Part shown: positions 11,010 to 21,800 of the stretch, in pieces
How positions within the stretch are numbered: the first letter of the stretch is position 1
Layout of the letters: every line of letters starts with the position of its first letter
Assembly (NCBI RefSeq): GCF_000276665.1
Contig: NW_004955404.1
Coordinates: 36,312,431 to 36,376,430, forward strand
Direction: 5' to 3'
Source: Chinchilla lanigera
Taxonomy: Eukaryota > Chordata > Mammalia > Rodentia > Chinchillidae
Length of the DNA: 64,000 nucleotides
Translations under genes and position numbers: made by a program
The notes under the pieces: model-generated
What the model saw: only the letters and a program-made list of their open reading frames with translations
Told to the model about the DNA's origin: nothing
The model's database searches: none

Positions 11010-11880
11010 TATAAACAGCATATCCCAGTTTGTTCCATATCTACCTTTGCACCTCCATCTTTTGCTTCCCTTCCTCTTTGCAAAAGATCTATATTCTTAT
11101 TTCCCCATCTGACTTTCACTTTGCTCTATGCTTCATTTCAGTTTTGCATTTCTTATAGGACAGAAACCATGCAGCATTTAAACATTTATGTCTGATTTAT
11201 TTCACTTAACATTATGTTTTCAGTTTGCATCCATTGTCCTACAAATGACTCAAATGCACCTTTCTTTATAATTGACGAGTATTCTATTATGTATTGATAC
11301 CAGATTTTCTTTATCCATTATCTATTTATGGACATGTAGCCTGCTTCTAACAGTTAGCTATTTTTTTTTCTTTTTTTTTTTTTTTTTTGGTTTTTCTCCG
11401 GTACCGGGAACCTAACTCACGACCTTGCGCTTGCCAGGCAGGCGCTTTGCCGCTGAGCTAAATCCCCAGCCCCGAGTTAGCTATTTTGAGTGGTGTTGCT
11501 ATAAACTTTGGAATTCATGTACCAACTGTAATGTCTGTATAATGTATATAGATATACAGATATATACTATCTGTATAATGTCTTTAACTATTTTGAAAAG
11601 ATGCTTAAGCGAATAGCCGGGTCAAATGGAATTTATACATTTAATTTTTTGAAGAATATCCATATTGCTTTCCATAATGGTGGTACTAGCATCAATGTAG
11701 GAGGATTCCTTTTCCACTGCAGCCTCATGAGGATTTATTGTTATTTTTATAACTGATATTCTTTCTGGGATAAGATAAAATTTCAGTGTTGTGTTAGTTT
11801 GCATTATAAAATTATTGCCAGTGAATTTGAGGATTTTTTCATGCACTTGTTGAAACATTTCAACACATGGGTCAGTGAGG
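11010..11880 (-). mobile_element. L1 3' end, antisense, second half
   Basis: It continues the L1 interrupted at 8812. Landmarks include 'GATTTATTTCACTTAACATTATG', 'TATTCTATTATGTATTGATACC', 'TTTATCCATTATCTATTTATGG', 'GCCGGGTCAAATGGAATT' and 'TTTCCATAATGGTGGTAC', in the order expected for a reversed L1 3' end. It is interrupted again by an ID SINE at 11365-11474. Confidence 0.75.
11365..11474 (-). mobile_element. ID-type SINE, young subfamily, minus orientation
   Basis: T-rich reversed tail, then GGTTTTTCTCCGGTACCGGG, ACGACCTTGCGCTTGCCAGG and CGCTGAGCTAAATCCCCAGC. Perfect 13-bp target duplications AGTTAGCTATTTT lie at 11352-11364 and 11475-11487, within the L1 3' UTR. Confidence 0.95.
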
Positions 11881-11964
11881 CCTTTGGGAAACCAATAAAA
11901 TATAGTGAGAAAAGGACATATGCCAGTCAAAATTCCATATCCATTCCAAAACAACAACATCATC

Positions 11965-13325
11965 ATCAACAACAAAAGCTAGAATCCTAAAAGCTGTCAG
12001 AAAAAAAGTAAAAAAATCACATCTTACTTCTCATCACAAAGTTTAAAGGCCAGGAGTGACTGGAATGAAGTATTTGAAGCCATAAAAGCAAACAACTTTC
12101 AACTTAGATCAGCCTATCTGGCAAAACTTCCCTTCAAAATGGATGAAGAAATAAAGACATTACACAAAAGAACAATTTGAGACACATGAACATCAAACCA
12201 GCATGCCAGTAAATACTTGAGGATCTCCTAGACAGAGGCAACAGACCCAACAAACCAAAAATTCAGCTTTTTTTTTTTGTTTTTCTCCGGTACCAGGAAC
12301 CGAACTCACGACCTTGCGCTTGCCAGGCAGGCGCTTTTGCCCCTGAGCTAAATCCCCAGCCCCCCCAAAAATTCAGATTCAAGGAATAAACCAAGCAAGA
12401 CAGATAAACAAAACAAAACAAACCAACAAAAAAGGCATAATAAACAGAAAAGGAACACAATGTTAGGAATAACCAAACACTTTTGGGTAATATCTCTTAG
12501 TGTTAATGGCCTCAACTCTCCAATTAAAAGACACACATTGACAAACTGCATCAAGAAACAAAATCCAACAGTCTGTTGCATTTAATAAACTCACCTAATC
12601 CAAAACTATTCATAGGCTAAAAATCAAAGGATGGCAAAAAGCATTTCATCCACCAGGACTTTAAAAGCAAGGAAGGATAACAATCCTATTCTCAAAGTAA
12701 ATTTCAAACCTAAATTGATCAGAAGAGGCAAAGAAGGTCACTGAATATTAGTAAAAGAAACAATCCAACAGGAAGAGGTAATAAATTTTATCTCTGAAAA
12801 GTGGAGCACCTAATTTTGTAAAACAAATGCTGCTTAACCTAGAGATCAAATAAACAACAACAAACAGGTGGTTACTTCAGTGCCTCACTTTCACAAAGAG
12901 ACAAATCAACTAAGCAAAAAAATCAGTAAAGAAATATCAGAGCTGAACCACACTTCTGGATGAATAGACTTACTAGGTATCTACATAGTGTTCTACCTTA
13001 GTGATAACAGAATACACATTTTTCTCATGAGCACACTGAACTTTCTCCAACATAAATCACATACTCGTCTCTAGAGCCTGGTTAAATAAATATAAAAAGA
13101 TCAAACTCACCCCCTATATGCTATCAGATCATAGTATATTGAAACTAAAAATCAATCAATCACAAAAATAAGTTACAGAACATTTATAAACACCTGGAAA
13201 TTTGATAACATACTACTGATCACTAACTGAGTCATGGAAGAACTCAAGGAAGAAATAAAACAATTTCTGGAATCAAACCACAATGCCAGTACAACTCATT
13301 GAAAATTATAGGACACAATGTAAGC
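11965..13325 (+). mobile_element. L1/HAL1-like segment with ORF2 endonuclease remnant, sense
   Basis: Two parts. At 11965-12260 the sequence resembles the L1/HAL1 segment with 'GCCAGGAGTGACTGGAATG', 'CAGCCTATCTGGCAAAACTT' and 'AAAATGGATGAAGAAATAAA'. At 12480-13325 it follows the start of L1 ORF2 (apurinic endonuclease): L-S-V-N-G-L-N-S-P-I-K-R-H at about 12490-12535, then Q-N-P-T-V-C-C-I. The conserved Q-E that should follow is replaced by two stop codons at 12583-12588, which removes the catalytic glutamate. Dead copy. It lies opposite in strand to the L1 3' end that precedes it. Confidence 0.7.
12267..12364 (-). mobile_element. ID-type SINE, young subfamily, minus orientation
   Basis: A reversed ID body with GTTTTTCTCCGGTACCAGG, CGACCTTGCGCTTGCCAGG and CTGAGCTAAATCCCCAGCC. 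It is flanked by perfect 12-bp duplications CCAAAAATTCAG at 12255-12266 and 12365-12376. Confidence 0.95.
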
Positions 13326-14141
13326 TGTTCTATGACGAAGTTATTTTTTCCTTAATTGAAAATTCCATAACTTTAACATTCTATTAGAAGACTTCACAGC
13401 AGTTGCTATTTAATCTATGCTTTGTGTTAATATGCACTTGACAACCAAGTATATCACTTATTACATATCAATACGCATTTTGATTCTAGGAAAAGACATC
13501 TAAGTAAGGTACAAATAAACTTTAAGCCATTTTGGGCAAACTTAACCCAAAAATGTGTGATATAGAATGAAAACATAAAGAAATAGTGGTCCTTTCATAC
13601 TGAAAAATGTTTGCTATATAAATTAAAGATATACTATTTTTAACAAGGAGATATAATCCATAACATTTTTAAGATAAAATCTTCTGACAAGGCGGGACTA
13701 AACTGATAAAATTAAAAAAAAAAAAAAAACTGATAAAATAATGCTTGGAAAAATGTGCAAAAGATTTCAGAATTTTAAACTGCAAAAGATTTTGAGGAAT
13801 TAGATGAATTTTAATATCAAAAGCATGTTCAGAAATGGGCTCATTTACCATACCAGAATATAAACAAAAATTTTTACACTAGGCCAAAGAAAAAACTTTT
13901 CAAATTGAAAATTTTAAAGAATTTTAAAAATTACACTTTATGGTCCTGACCTAACAAAATTAGAGTTCAACAGTTTAAAGAGTTCAACATTTAAATCCCT
14001 CTTACTCTAAAAATAAATTAATAGATATGTTACTGTATATAATTACCTTATGGAAACACTCATAAATTACACAATGTACACAAAGGAAATATTTTATAGT
14101 CAGACTTTTCAGGAAAACATATGGCTGAAGTGAAGAAGAGA
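13326..14141. other. Unassigned A-rich sequence
   Basis: No gene. It holds a 17-base A run near 13714-13730 and may include further decayed L1. Confidence 0.4.
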
Positions 14142-14152
14142 TTGGATGCCAT

Positions 14153-14257
14153 GGGCCAGGGGATGTAGCTCAGTGGCATAAGAGCTTTCCTGGCAAGCCT
14201 GAGGACGTGAGTTTGACTCGAGGTACCAAAAAAAAAAAAAACAAAAAAAGAAGGAGT
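14153..14257 (+). mobile_element. ID-type SINE, older subfamily
   Basis: GGGATGTAGCTCAGTGGCATAAG, TCCTGGCAAGCCTGAGGACG, TGAGTTTGACTCGAGGTACC, then an A-rich tail. Target duplications TTGGATGCCAT at 14142-14152 and 14258-14268 are perfect. Confidence 0.93.
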
Positions 14258-14268
14258 TTGGATGCCAT

Positions 14269-14990
14269 AAGGATATAGTACCTCATATCTAACAGCACTA
14301 TTACAAAGAAGGCTAAAGTTATCAAGTGCTGGTGAGAGTAGTGAATAGGGGTCACTTGCACACTGTTAGTGAAGTGCATGCTAGCAGTCATTATGACAGT
14401 GTGATTTTTATAAAAAAATTAAAAATAAACCTAATGTATTATCTAGCAATCCCACTGCTGGTTATATATCCAAAATATATGAAAGAAAAGCTATCCAAAA
14501 GACATCCAAAAGACATCCAAAAGACATTCACATGATGTCAATGAGACACCTGTTCTTTTGTGTTCCTTGAAGTATTGTTCACAAAGCCAAGATATGGAAT
14601 GAGTCAAGATGTTCATTGGTAAATAAATACATAAAATGTGGAATACACATGTTGTAAGCCTACTACACATTTATTTTAAAGGAAGAAGAAAGTCTTGTTA
14701 TCTGATAGCATGGAAGAACCTAAAAGACACTCACATTTGGGCTCTAGAAATATTGAACTCATGGAAACAAAGAAGTCCACGATTACCAGAGGTTTTGGAG
14801 GAAGGGACTGGAGAACTGTTGGTTCAAAGGCAGAAAAATTCAGTTAGAACAAATGAGTGAAAGAGACAAGTACATCAAAAAAACTGTGCTTAAAAACTAT
14901 GTTGTGTAGTTGAAAATTACTAAAAACAATTAGACTTTTAATATCCCTATCACTAAAAGCACCTGAGATCATGCATATGTGAAAGTTTTA
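14269..14990 (+). mobile_element. L1 3' end, sense
   Basis: It matches the mammalian L1 3' terminal region in order: 'GTGCTGGTGAGAGTAGTG', 'CTAGCAATCCCACTGCTGG', 'TATATATCCAAAATATATG', 'AAAGCCAAGATATGGAATG', 'AGATGTTCATTGGTAAATAA', and a 3' UTR part containing 'CATGGAAACAAAGAAGTCC' and 'GATTACCAGAGGTTTTGG'. It contains a small tandem repeat of CCAAAAGACAT (three units, 14497-14525). Non-coding. Confidence 0.75.
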
Positions 14991-15228
14991 TTAGCCATTC
15001 TACAATGTATGGATATGCCAAAAATGTGTGCATAATAAATATATAAAAATTTTGCTATCCAATTAAAACAGAAAATGCAAAATATAATCATACATTTTTC
15101 AGGAGAAATGAATTACTTTTCATTCCAAATAGAATTAGAAAATATGAAAAGAATATCAATATAAGCTCAGAGAAAATGTTAAAAAAAGAATGATATTAAA
15201 AGAATGATATTAAAAAAAAAAGACATTA

Positions 15229-15332
15229 GGGGCTAGGGATATAGCTCAGTGGCATAAATGTCGGCCTGGTAAGTGCAAGGTGGTGAGTTAGATCCCTGAT
15301 ACTGAAAACAAACAAACAAACAAACAAACAAA
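15229..15332 (+). mobile_element. ID-type SINE, older subfamily
   Basis: GGGGCTAGGGATATAGCTCAG, then CGGCCTGGTAAGTGCAAGG, GTGAGTTAGATCCCTGATAC and a (CAAA)n tail. Confidence 0.88.
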
Positions 15333-16224
15333 AATTAAAAATAAAGATTTTGAAAGCAAAAGCATTAATAAGGAATGATAATTTTTAGAAATTGTATGCT
15401 TAATAATTTGGTCATTTAAAATTATTAGTTTTTAAATCTCTGGCAAGACTAAATGATGAAGAAAAAAAGAAAATGTTGTGGATAATTAATAAAATCTAAA
15501 TGAACAATAATTTCCAATAAAGAATATTATATGACAAAATACCAACATATTTCACAAATATATTTATTTCTGACAAAATAATTGTATAATTTCAAGTGAA
15601 TGCAAAGTAAATGACAAAACTGTGGCTTATAGCTAGAGATATGTTTACTACATGTATATGTAAATGTTACACATGATCCAGGTAGTTTTATAGTATATAT
15701 TTTTTAACTTTTAAGAAATAGATAATTCCTGGATATTTAAATGATATTTTAGTCATATTAATGGTGAAAAATTCTCTAATTTATTTGTAAATAGCAAAAT
15801 CAATTATACAAGTTGAATCACTAAACAAATATTATAAATGAATATACACCTATAAACATTCTAATAAACTTAGGTAAGTATGTGGTAGTATATAAGGAAG
15901 CTAATTTTAAATAGATAAATTTGCTTAAAACATGTTAGTTTTCAACATAAAGACAGTGATATCTGAAATTCAGCATATTGGGCAAATCAGGAAAGGAATT
16001 TATAATTATAGCAACATACATCAAATTAAAAAGCATTTGAATTAACTATTGCTAAGAGAAAAATGAAAATATGAATAAAAACTAAGAGATATGAGGGTTA
16101 TTTCTATATAAAAATGAATAGTAAACATATACACAGGATCATAATGTTTATTATAGTTGTGAATTTTTAGCTAATAAAATGAAAACAATGTGAAATAATT
16201 GTTTCTAAGCACCTAAAATTCCTT
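15333..16224. other. Very AT-rich unassigned sequence
   Basis: No SINE, LTR or exon recognised. Confidence 0.4.
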
Positions 16225-16230
16225 CCAAAG

Positions 16231-16570
16231 TGCTCCTGGTTTAAGAGGTGGGGCTTTGGAAAGTGAGTGGAGCACAAGAGTATTAGAGATGATAGTGGAT
16301 TTATCCACTAAAAGGTTCATAGCTGAATATGCTGGTAGCAGGTAGGGCCAGGTTGGGAGAGGGAGGCTCACAAGGGGACGACCCCACAACTTCCTTCATT
16401 CTCTGCTTCTTGGTTGAGCATCTTTCCTCTACCATGCCCTTTCTCCATTCTGTTTTTGCCTTGGAGCGAAACATGGACTAAATTATCTGAAACTGTGAGC
16501 TAAATTAAAGTTGTCTCTAAGTTATAAGAGTCACGTATTTTGCTCCAGCGATGAGAAGTTGAGTAATACA
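16231..16570 (+). mobile_element. MaLR-like LTR, degraded
   Basis: It contains GAGGTGGGGCTTTGGAAAG, a pyrimidine-rich segment (CTTCATTCTCTGCTTC), AACTGTGAGCTAAATTAAAG near the expected polyadenylation region, and an end (TATTTTGCTCCAGCGATGAG, then GAGTAATACA) typical of MaLR LTRs. The exact 5' boundary and target duplication are uncertain. Confidence 0.6.
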
Positions 16571-17345
16571 CTATTGCAATAAAGTGTAAGTTTTATTTGA
16601 TTCTATATTCTTAGAATACATGTTTAGAAGCTTCTAAAACAAAATAATTCTTGGGTATTGAGATACTATTCAATAATAGGTATTTTCACGCTATTCATAG
16701 ACATTTCAAAATTGAAATGAAGCAAAATATCTTATTTGAAATGTAACATTAGACATGAGCAAATAAAAACGAAACAGAAAAGAGATAAACAAACATAAGG
16801 TAATAACACAAAAAACTAGGAGTAATAATTGAATTTTCAGTGAGAGTCATACAACTACAATAATAGATTTAAAAACCGATTCTATTTAGAAAATATATTT
16901 CTAATTGAGGATATAATGTAAAAGCAATCACGTGAAAATCAAAATTGAAAGACACTTGTCAAAATTATATTACATGAAGTATGATAAAGCACATATCTGA
17001 AAATATCAAAGAAATAGATTAGCACTTTTACTTATTAGGTACTATAACTTTCAACAAAATTAATATAAGGATATTGCATAATAAAGGTGATAATTACATT
17101 ATCAGATAATGTAACTAGAAAGAGTCCAGAAATAGATTAAAAGTACATATGACAATAATAGTGTATGACAAAGTGTAGCTTTTCTATTTAATATGAAGTA
17201 TGCCTTATTTAATAAATGATGGTGTGACTGGGCTTTCATGTAAAAGAAAACTAAATTTTGAATCAAAATATGCTACTTTAAATAATCTAATGGAATGAAT
17301 ATTTTGTTTGCTTTTACTAAATTAAAACAGGAGAATTAAAAAAAA
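16571..17345. other. AT-rich unassigned sequence
   Basis: No gene or recognisable repeat. Confidence 0.4.
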
Positions 17346-17355
17346 GACAAATTTG

Positions 17356-17480
17356 GGCTGGGGATTTAGCTCAGCGGCAAAAGCGCCTGCCTGGCAAGCG
17401 CAAGGTCGTGAGTTCGGTTCCTGGTACCGGAGAAAAACCAAAACAAAACAAAACAAAACAAAAAACAAACAAACAAACAA
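17356..17480 (+). mobile_element. ID-type SINE, young subfamily, complete
   Basis: GGCTGGGGATTTAGCTCAGC (A box), AGCGCCTGCCTGGCAAGCG, CAAGGTCGTGAGTTCGGTTC (B box), CTGGTACCGGAGAAAAACC, then an (AAAAC)n/(CAAA)n tail. The flanks share CAAATTTG (17348-17355 and 17489-17496) within longer imperfect duplications. Among the best preserved copies here. Confidence 0.95.
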
Positions 17481-17496
17481 AAAAAAGTCAAATTTG

Positions 17497-18700
17497 AAAA
17501 TTTAAACAAATGTTTGATCTAAAATATTTTATAACAATATAAATGAGAATTTTGAAATAAATTTTCATTAGATTTATAATGAAAAAAGTTTACCTTAGTC
17601 AAATAGTTAGCATTTCTAAATCAAATAGTATGTCTTTATACTCAGGGCAAACGGTTTAAATTTCCATAGTTCTAATGTTCAAAGCTAGGGAAAAGCAGAA
17701 ATATTCCATTGTCATTAGAAATGGAAATTGCTGTGATTTTCGAAGAAAAAGTCAATTAATATCTGTGTAAAAACCTGTCCAGAGCATTTTAATTCAGGAA
17801 TATGAATTTTGAGATTACATCCGATTGAAAATAAGAAAGCACTAAGTGTGAAGGGCGGCCCACCCTTGTTCATCAGTTGAATTAAAATAAAAGGTTCAAA
17901 AATGGCGCTGATCAATCCATAAAGTAATTGAAAAATACTTAGATTTGACCACATAATAGTAAAAATTAAAAATACTTGTATACGAAAGAAAAACGAAAAA
18001 CTCCACATGCTTATATATGCCTGAGATAATATTGTTAATCAAATGCCATATTTTTTGCCAGAAATTTAGGATTCTATTCTTGATATGTTACACCGGAAGT
18101 TATTGCCATTATATTTTTTATATTATAAAGCTAGGAAAAAGTTACATTTATTACTTCATTGCATATTGACTTCGCTTATAATGTACATATTCAATGACGG
18201 GCGAAGAGCAATACATTTACCAGATGGAATGGGGTTGCCACCTAGCGGTGATGAATTTACACTGAAGCTACATAGTCCCTCGGAAAAAAATGATTAGTTA
18301 GAACTATAACATAAAGTAGCAGATAAAAAAGAACAACAAGTTTCTTAATTTAATAATATATCATCTATGAAATACATTTTTCTAATTTTTATGTTCAATT
18401 TTAAGCACACAACATAATAACTTTCCTTTTGTTAAGGATGATTTAAATTTTAAAGAGAATTCTGAAAAGCATTGTATTTTAAAATCTATTGTGTTAATTA
18501 CTAACTGAAATATTACACTACAGATGGAACAATTTAAGTTAACATTGAAAGCGATATTTACTCCTGAATTTCTCGGATACAAACATTTACTTCAGGGAAA
18601 CGAGAAAATGTTGAGTATCTGCCTTAAACTGTGGAAAGAGAACTGAGAGACAAAGTGGGGAGCACAGGATATGAGATTTTAAAAGGGGGATTGGAAAGGA
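17497..18700. other. Unique sequence with CpG-retaining segment
   Basis: No gene or repeat is assigned. The part from 17850 to 18285 keeps several CpGs (GGGCGGCCC, GGCGCTG, GACGGGCGAAG, CTAGCGGTG) in an AT-rich background, which is unusual for decaying neutral DNA and could mark a conserved noncoding element. Confidence 0.35.
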
Positions 18701-18935
18701 ATGTGTCATGTGTCATGTCTCTAGGAAGAATGTAGTCATTATGTACTACAAGCGTATATACTACATAGAATTTAAACATATTATATATAATATTGTATTG
18801 TTATATATATATATATATATTTTTTTTTTAAGGACTGTCATGTATCATGTCCCTATGAGGGGTGTGATTGTTATGCACTATGAACATATATTTATATATA
18901 AATATAATTTAAATATAGATGTATTTTTTAAAATG
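18701..18935. repeat. Diverged tandem duplication, period about 132 bp, with (AT)n
   Basis: The segment beginning TCATGTCTCTAGGAAGAATG at 18713 recurs as TCATGTCCCTATGAGGGGTG at 18845. Both continue with a TTATG-ACTA block and a TATA-rich block. An (AT)n tract (18802-18820) and T-run separate the units. Many substitutions indicate an old duplication. Confidence 0.7.
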
Positions 18936-20869
18936 CCTTGCAAAGGTACCAACTCCTCACAGTAAATGTGAGGAGACATTATATATCACAAACATACCAA
19001 GACAAAAGAAACTAATGCAAAAAGAGTGCTTTATAAAACAGAAAATTTCAACAACTGAATATTATACACTAAGATGATGCAAAGGTATGATGGTAAGACA
19101 GTATTTTCAATATTTCAAATTAAAATTTTCACTTTAGATATACTGTACATGCATTTCAAAAGGCTAAATCTATGCAATCTAGAGATCTGTAAGAAAACAT
19201 TGCTTTTACTCTGGTAGTATTTTAAAATTCCTCTGATCTTATGATTCATGAATGAGGTGAATGTGCTGGTCTGATTTATGCATCCACATGCATATTTACT
19301 GAGCACTCCATAGTATTAGAAAGCAGTCAGAAACCTTATGAAACTATACGATAACAGTTGAGCTAGCAGTGTTGGTAGAATGGTCTAGAATGCTGGAGTT
19401 ATTGAGACTAGAAGAAGAGTGTTTGTAATATAAGACTTTTTTGATTTGATCTTATCTGGGCTTTAATATCATCATGTGTGATTTGCTGGAGAATTTTTGT
19501 GTGGACTTTTATTAGTGTAGCATGTGTCCTTTCAATATAGAGCCAATATAAATTGCACACTGATAGTGTTTTCTACTCTTAATTTTAATAAAGAAAACAC
19601 AACGCAAACACTAAGCCCTACTTTTCTGATTTTTCTCTGAATTTTTAATGTGCAGTTTTGAAGTGTCATGTCAGTACAACTTTTTAGAATTGTAATACCA
19701 GTAACATCATTGGAAGTTTAACTGTCTTTCAGAATATTACCTTTGACTGAAGCTAGCAATTGCCAATAGAATAGTCTTATTTAGTACATTCTTTCTCAAA
19801 CTTTTAAAATTAGGTTTTACACTCATTCAAGTAAGGTAATGTGGCAACAAATTCTTCTCTTAATTCTGCTTCCTTGTGAATAGTCTCTAAACTGAATATG
19901 TATTAAATATACCTGTCTTATACCTGTCAAAATTTAGTGCACAGAATAAATAATTTTTCCTGTTTTACTTTTCTAATTGTTTTAGTTTTATTTCTTTTAA
20001 AAATCTATTCCTGACATAGCAAATCTTTTATAAGACTTTCACATTGGACAAATTTTACTTATTAAGTAGAGGTCTGTGCAAGTTTCCAAAATAGATCAGT
20101 ACTAAACTGCCATATTGAATCTCCCTTAAAAGTCCTCTAATATTTGCTAATTACCCTAGAACAATACCGACATTTTAGAATGTCCTCAGAATTTCAACTT
20201 GGGTAATATAGGAAAATGTTTTTCCCTAGTAGCATATCTGGCAATGGATTAGAAACTCACTTTGCAGGGTGTTAGAGACAGAATCTAATCTAGCTATAAA
20301 CCACTGTACAATCTGCTATGAATTGTAGAATCTAGATCATAATTCTTCTGTTCTTCCTAGGAGACTTCAAACGATGATCTTTCTTACTCTCATCTCCCTA
20401 ATAGAATTTGCAAAGAAAATTTCCTCTGTGTTTCACCCCTTAACCACATGGTGGCTTGTATAATGTTGTCTTTAAGCAGTCACAAACTCATAAATCAGAC
20501 CAATTGTTTCTGGCAGAAAGAAGAAAATTGAGAAAATAAGTAACATGAAATAAAAATGAAAATTACAATGTTGTAGTTGCCTCAAAAAAAAAATAAATTT
20601 CAGTTTGTTCCTAATTGAGCCATCTTCCTGGGTGAGCAATGGGACAAAGGTCACAGTTCCAGGCTAGAGAAGGGTCACAAACTCGGTTAAAGCTTCCATG
20701 ATCTCCCTCTTCAATTAATAAAGGTAAGACCTGAACTTTTTTATATTGTCAGTTCCTGATAATCTTGAACATTTCTTACAACAAACTCTTCCTTTCTGTA
20801 GGCTTTACATTTTGCTCACTTTCCTCTTCAGAACTCTTCTAATCACTGTTGAACTTATTCAGAAATTAA
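18936..20869. other. Unique AT-rich sequence
   Basis: No SINE, LTR or convincing exon is recognised over this stretch. Confidence 0.4.
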
Positions 20870-21800
20870 TAAAACAACTTTCATCATAGCGGGTCCCAAA
20901 GTCCACGATCTTTTCGGATTTCACCTAGCTCTTGTAACTGATACCATCAGTCACGCTGGAAGACCGTGACTGAAGCAACTCAATATTTTATGTAATAATT
21001 AAACCTTTCATCACTTGAGGACACATAATTACTTTTTCAGTGATGTAGCAGTAGCTGTAAAGAGTAACGTCCAGGCCCAGACACAGCAAGAGAATATTTT
21101 TAGAATGAACAAAGTCTAGGTAGATAACATGGATTGCCAAGGGATTTATTCAGCTGGGTGCTTTCCCAGTTCGCTTGACATTCACTTCCTTTACCAGATC
21201 ACTTCTTTATTCGCTTTTCAGCAAGTAAAAGACAGGGATTACTCCTTGATCTGGGCGTGAACAGAGGAAAAGCAGTTAGAAAAGTGGAAAATGACTGACG
21301 GATAGGTTTACAATGGAAAATGCAGAAAGAGGCTCGCTAGGTGATGGGAAGGATGCCCTGGATTCATCAGCCCTACCAGAAGCCGTACTCAAAAGATCAT
21401 ATGAAATCGTGATTCTGTAATTTTCTCTCCGTAAGCTAAAGCACATCCAGCTACTACCCTCCTCACTGGTTTAGTTATAACCTGCAGTGTGATATTCCAT
21501 GAGTTAATTCTATACCTTCTAAGCACTAAAAGCTTACTGACTTGAGAAAACAGGTATTTTCTACGAATCCACATAATTTAAAGGGAACTTTTTCATTCGT
21601 TCCCAAGTAGCCCTGTTTTCCCAAATCTGACCGTATCAGTAATGATTGCGTCAATGCGTTCCCATTAAAATTAAATCTTTGCATTATATTTTATAATAAA
21701 TATCAGACAGATTAGTGCAGTCTCTGTGACTACCTCTTCGCCTAAATTAACAGGGCTCATATCCACATAATGTCTTCTTTAAAGAATCCAGTTTTCTCCA
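20870..21800. other. Unique CpG-retaining segment, candidate conserved noncoding element
   Basis: It has many more CpGs than its flanks (for example AGCGGGTCCC, CACGCTGGAAGACCGTGAC, TTCGCTTGAC, GGGCGTGAAC, GCGTCAATGCGTTCC) and has no repeats. AT-rich patches contain homeodomain-type TAAT cores (GTAATGATTG, CTGGTAATTTAAAATAA). No long reading frame. I infer a possible constrained regulatory region; conservation cannot be assessed from one sequence. Confidence 0.3.

Noticed and set aside
11622..11975. 117-codon minus-strand frame
   Set aside because: It lies within the L1 3' region in the sense of the L1 but has no match to an L1 protein segment that I recognise, and ends at the inversion junction.
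15300..15335. Short regularly spaced CAAA units that might suggest an array
   Set aside because: This is the simple-repeat tail of an ID SINE. No CRISPR-type repeats occur, and the sequence is mammalian.
17356..17430. tRNA-Ala-like sequence with A and B boxes
   Set aside because: It is an ID SINE with a tail and target duplications, not a tRNA gene. The cloverleaf is not maintained.
18225..18250. CTCF-like site (GCCACCTAGCGGTG)
   Set aside because: Several core positions differ from the CTCF consensus. It is too weak to annotate without binding data.
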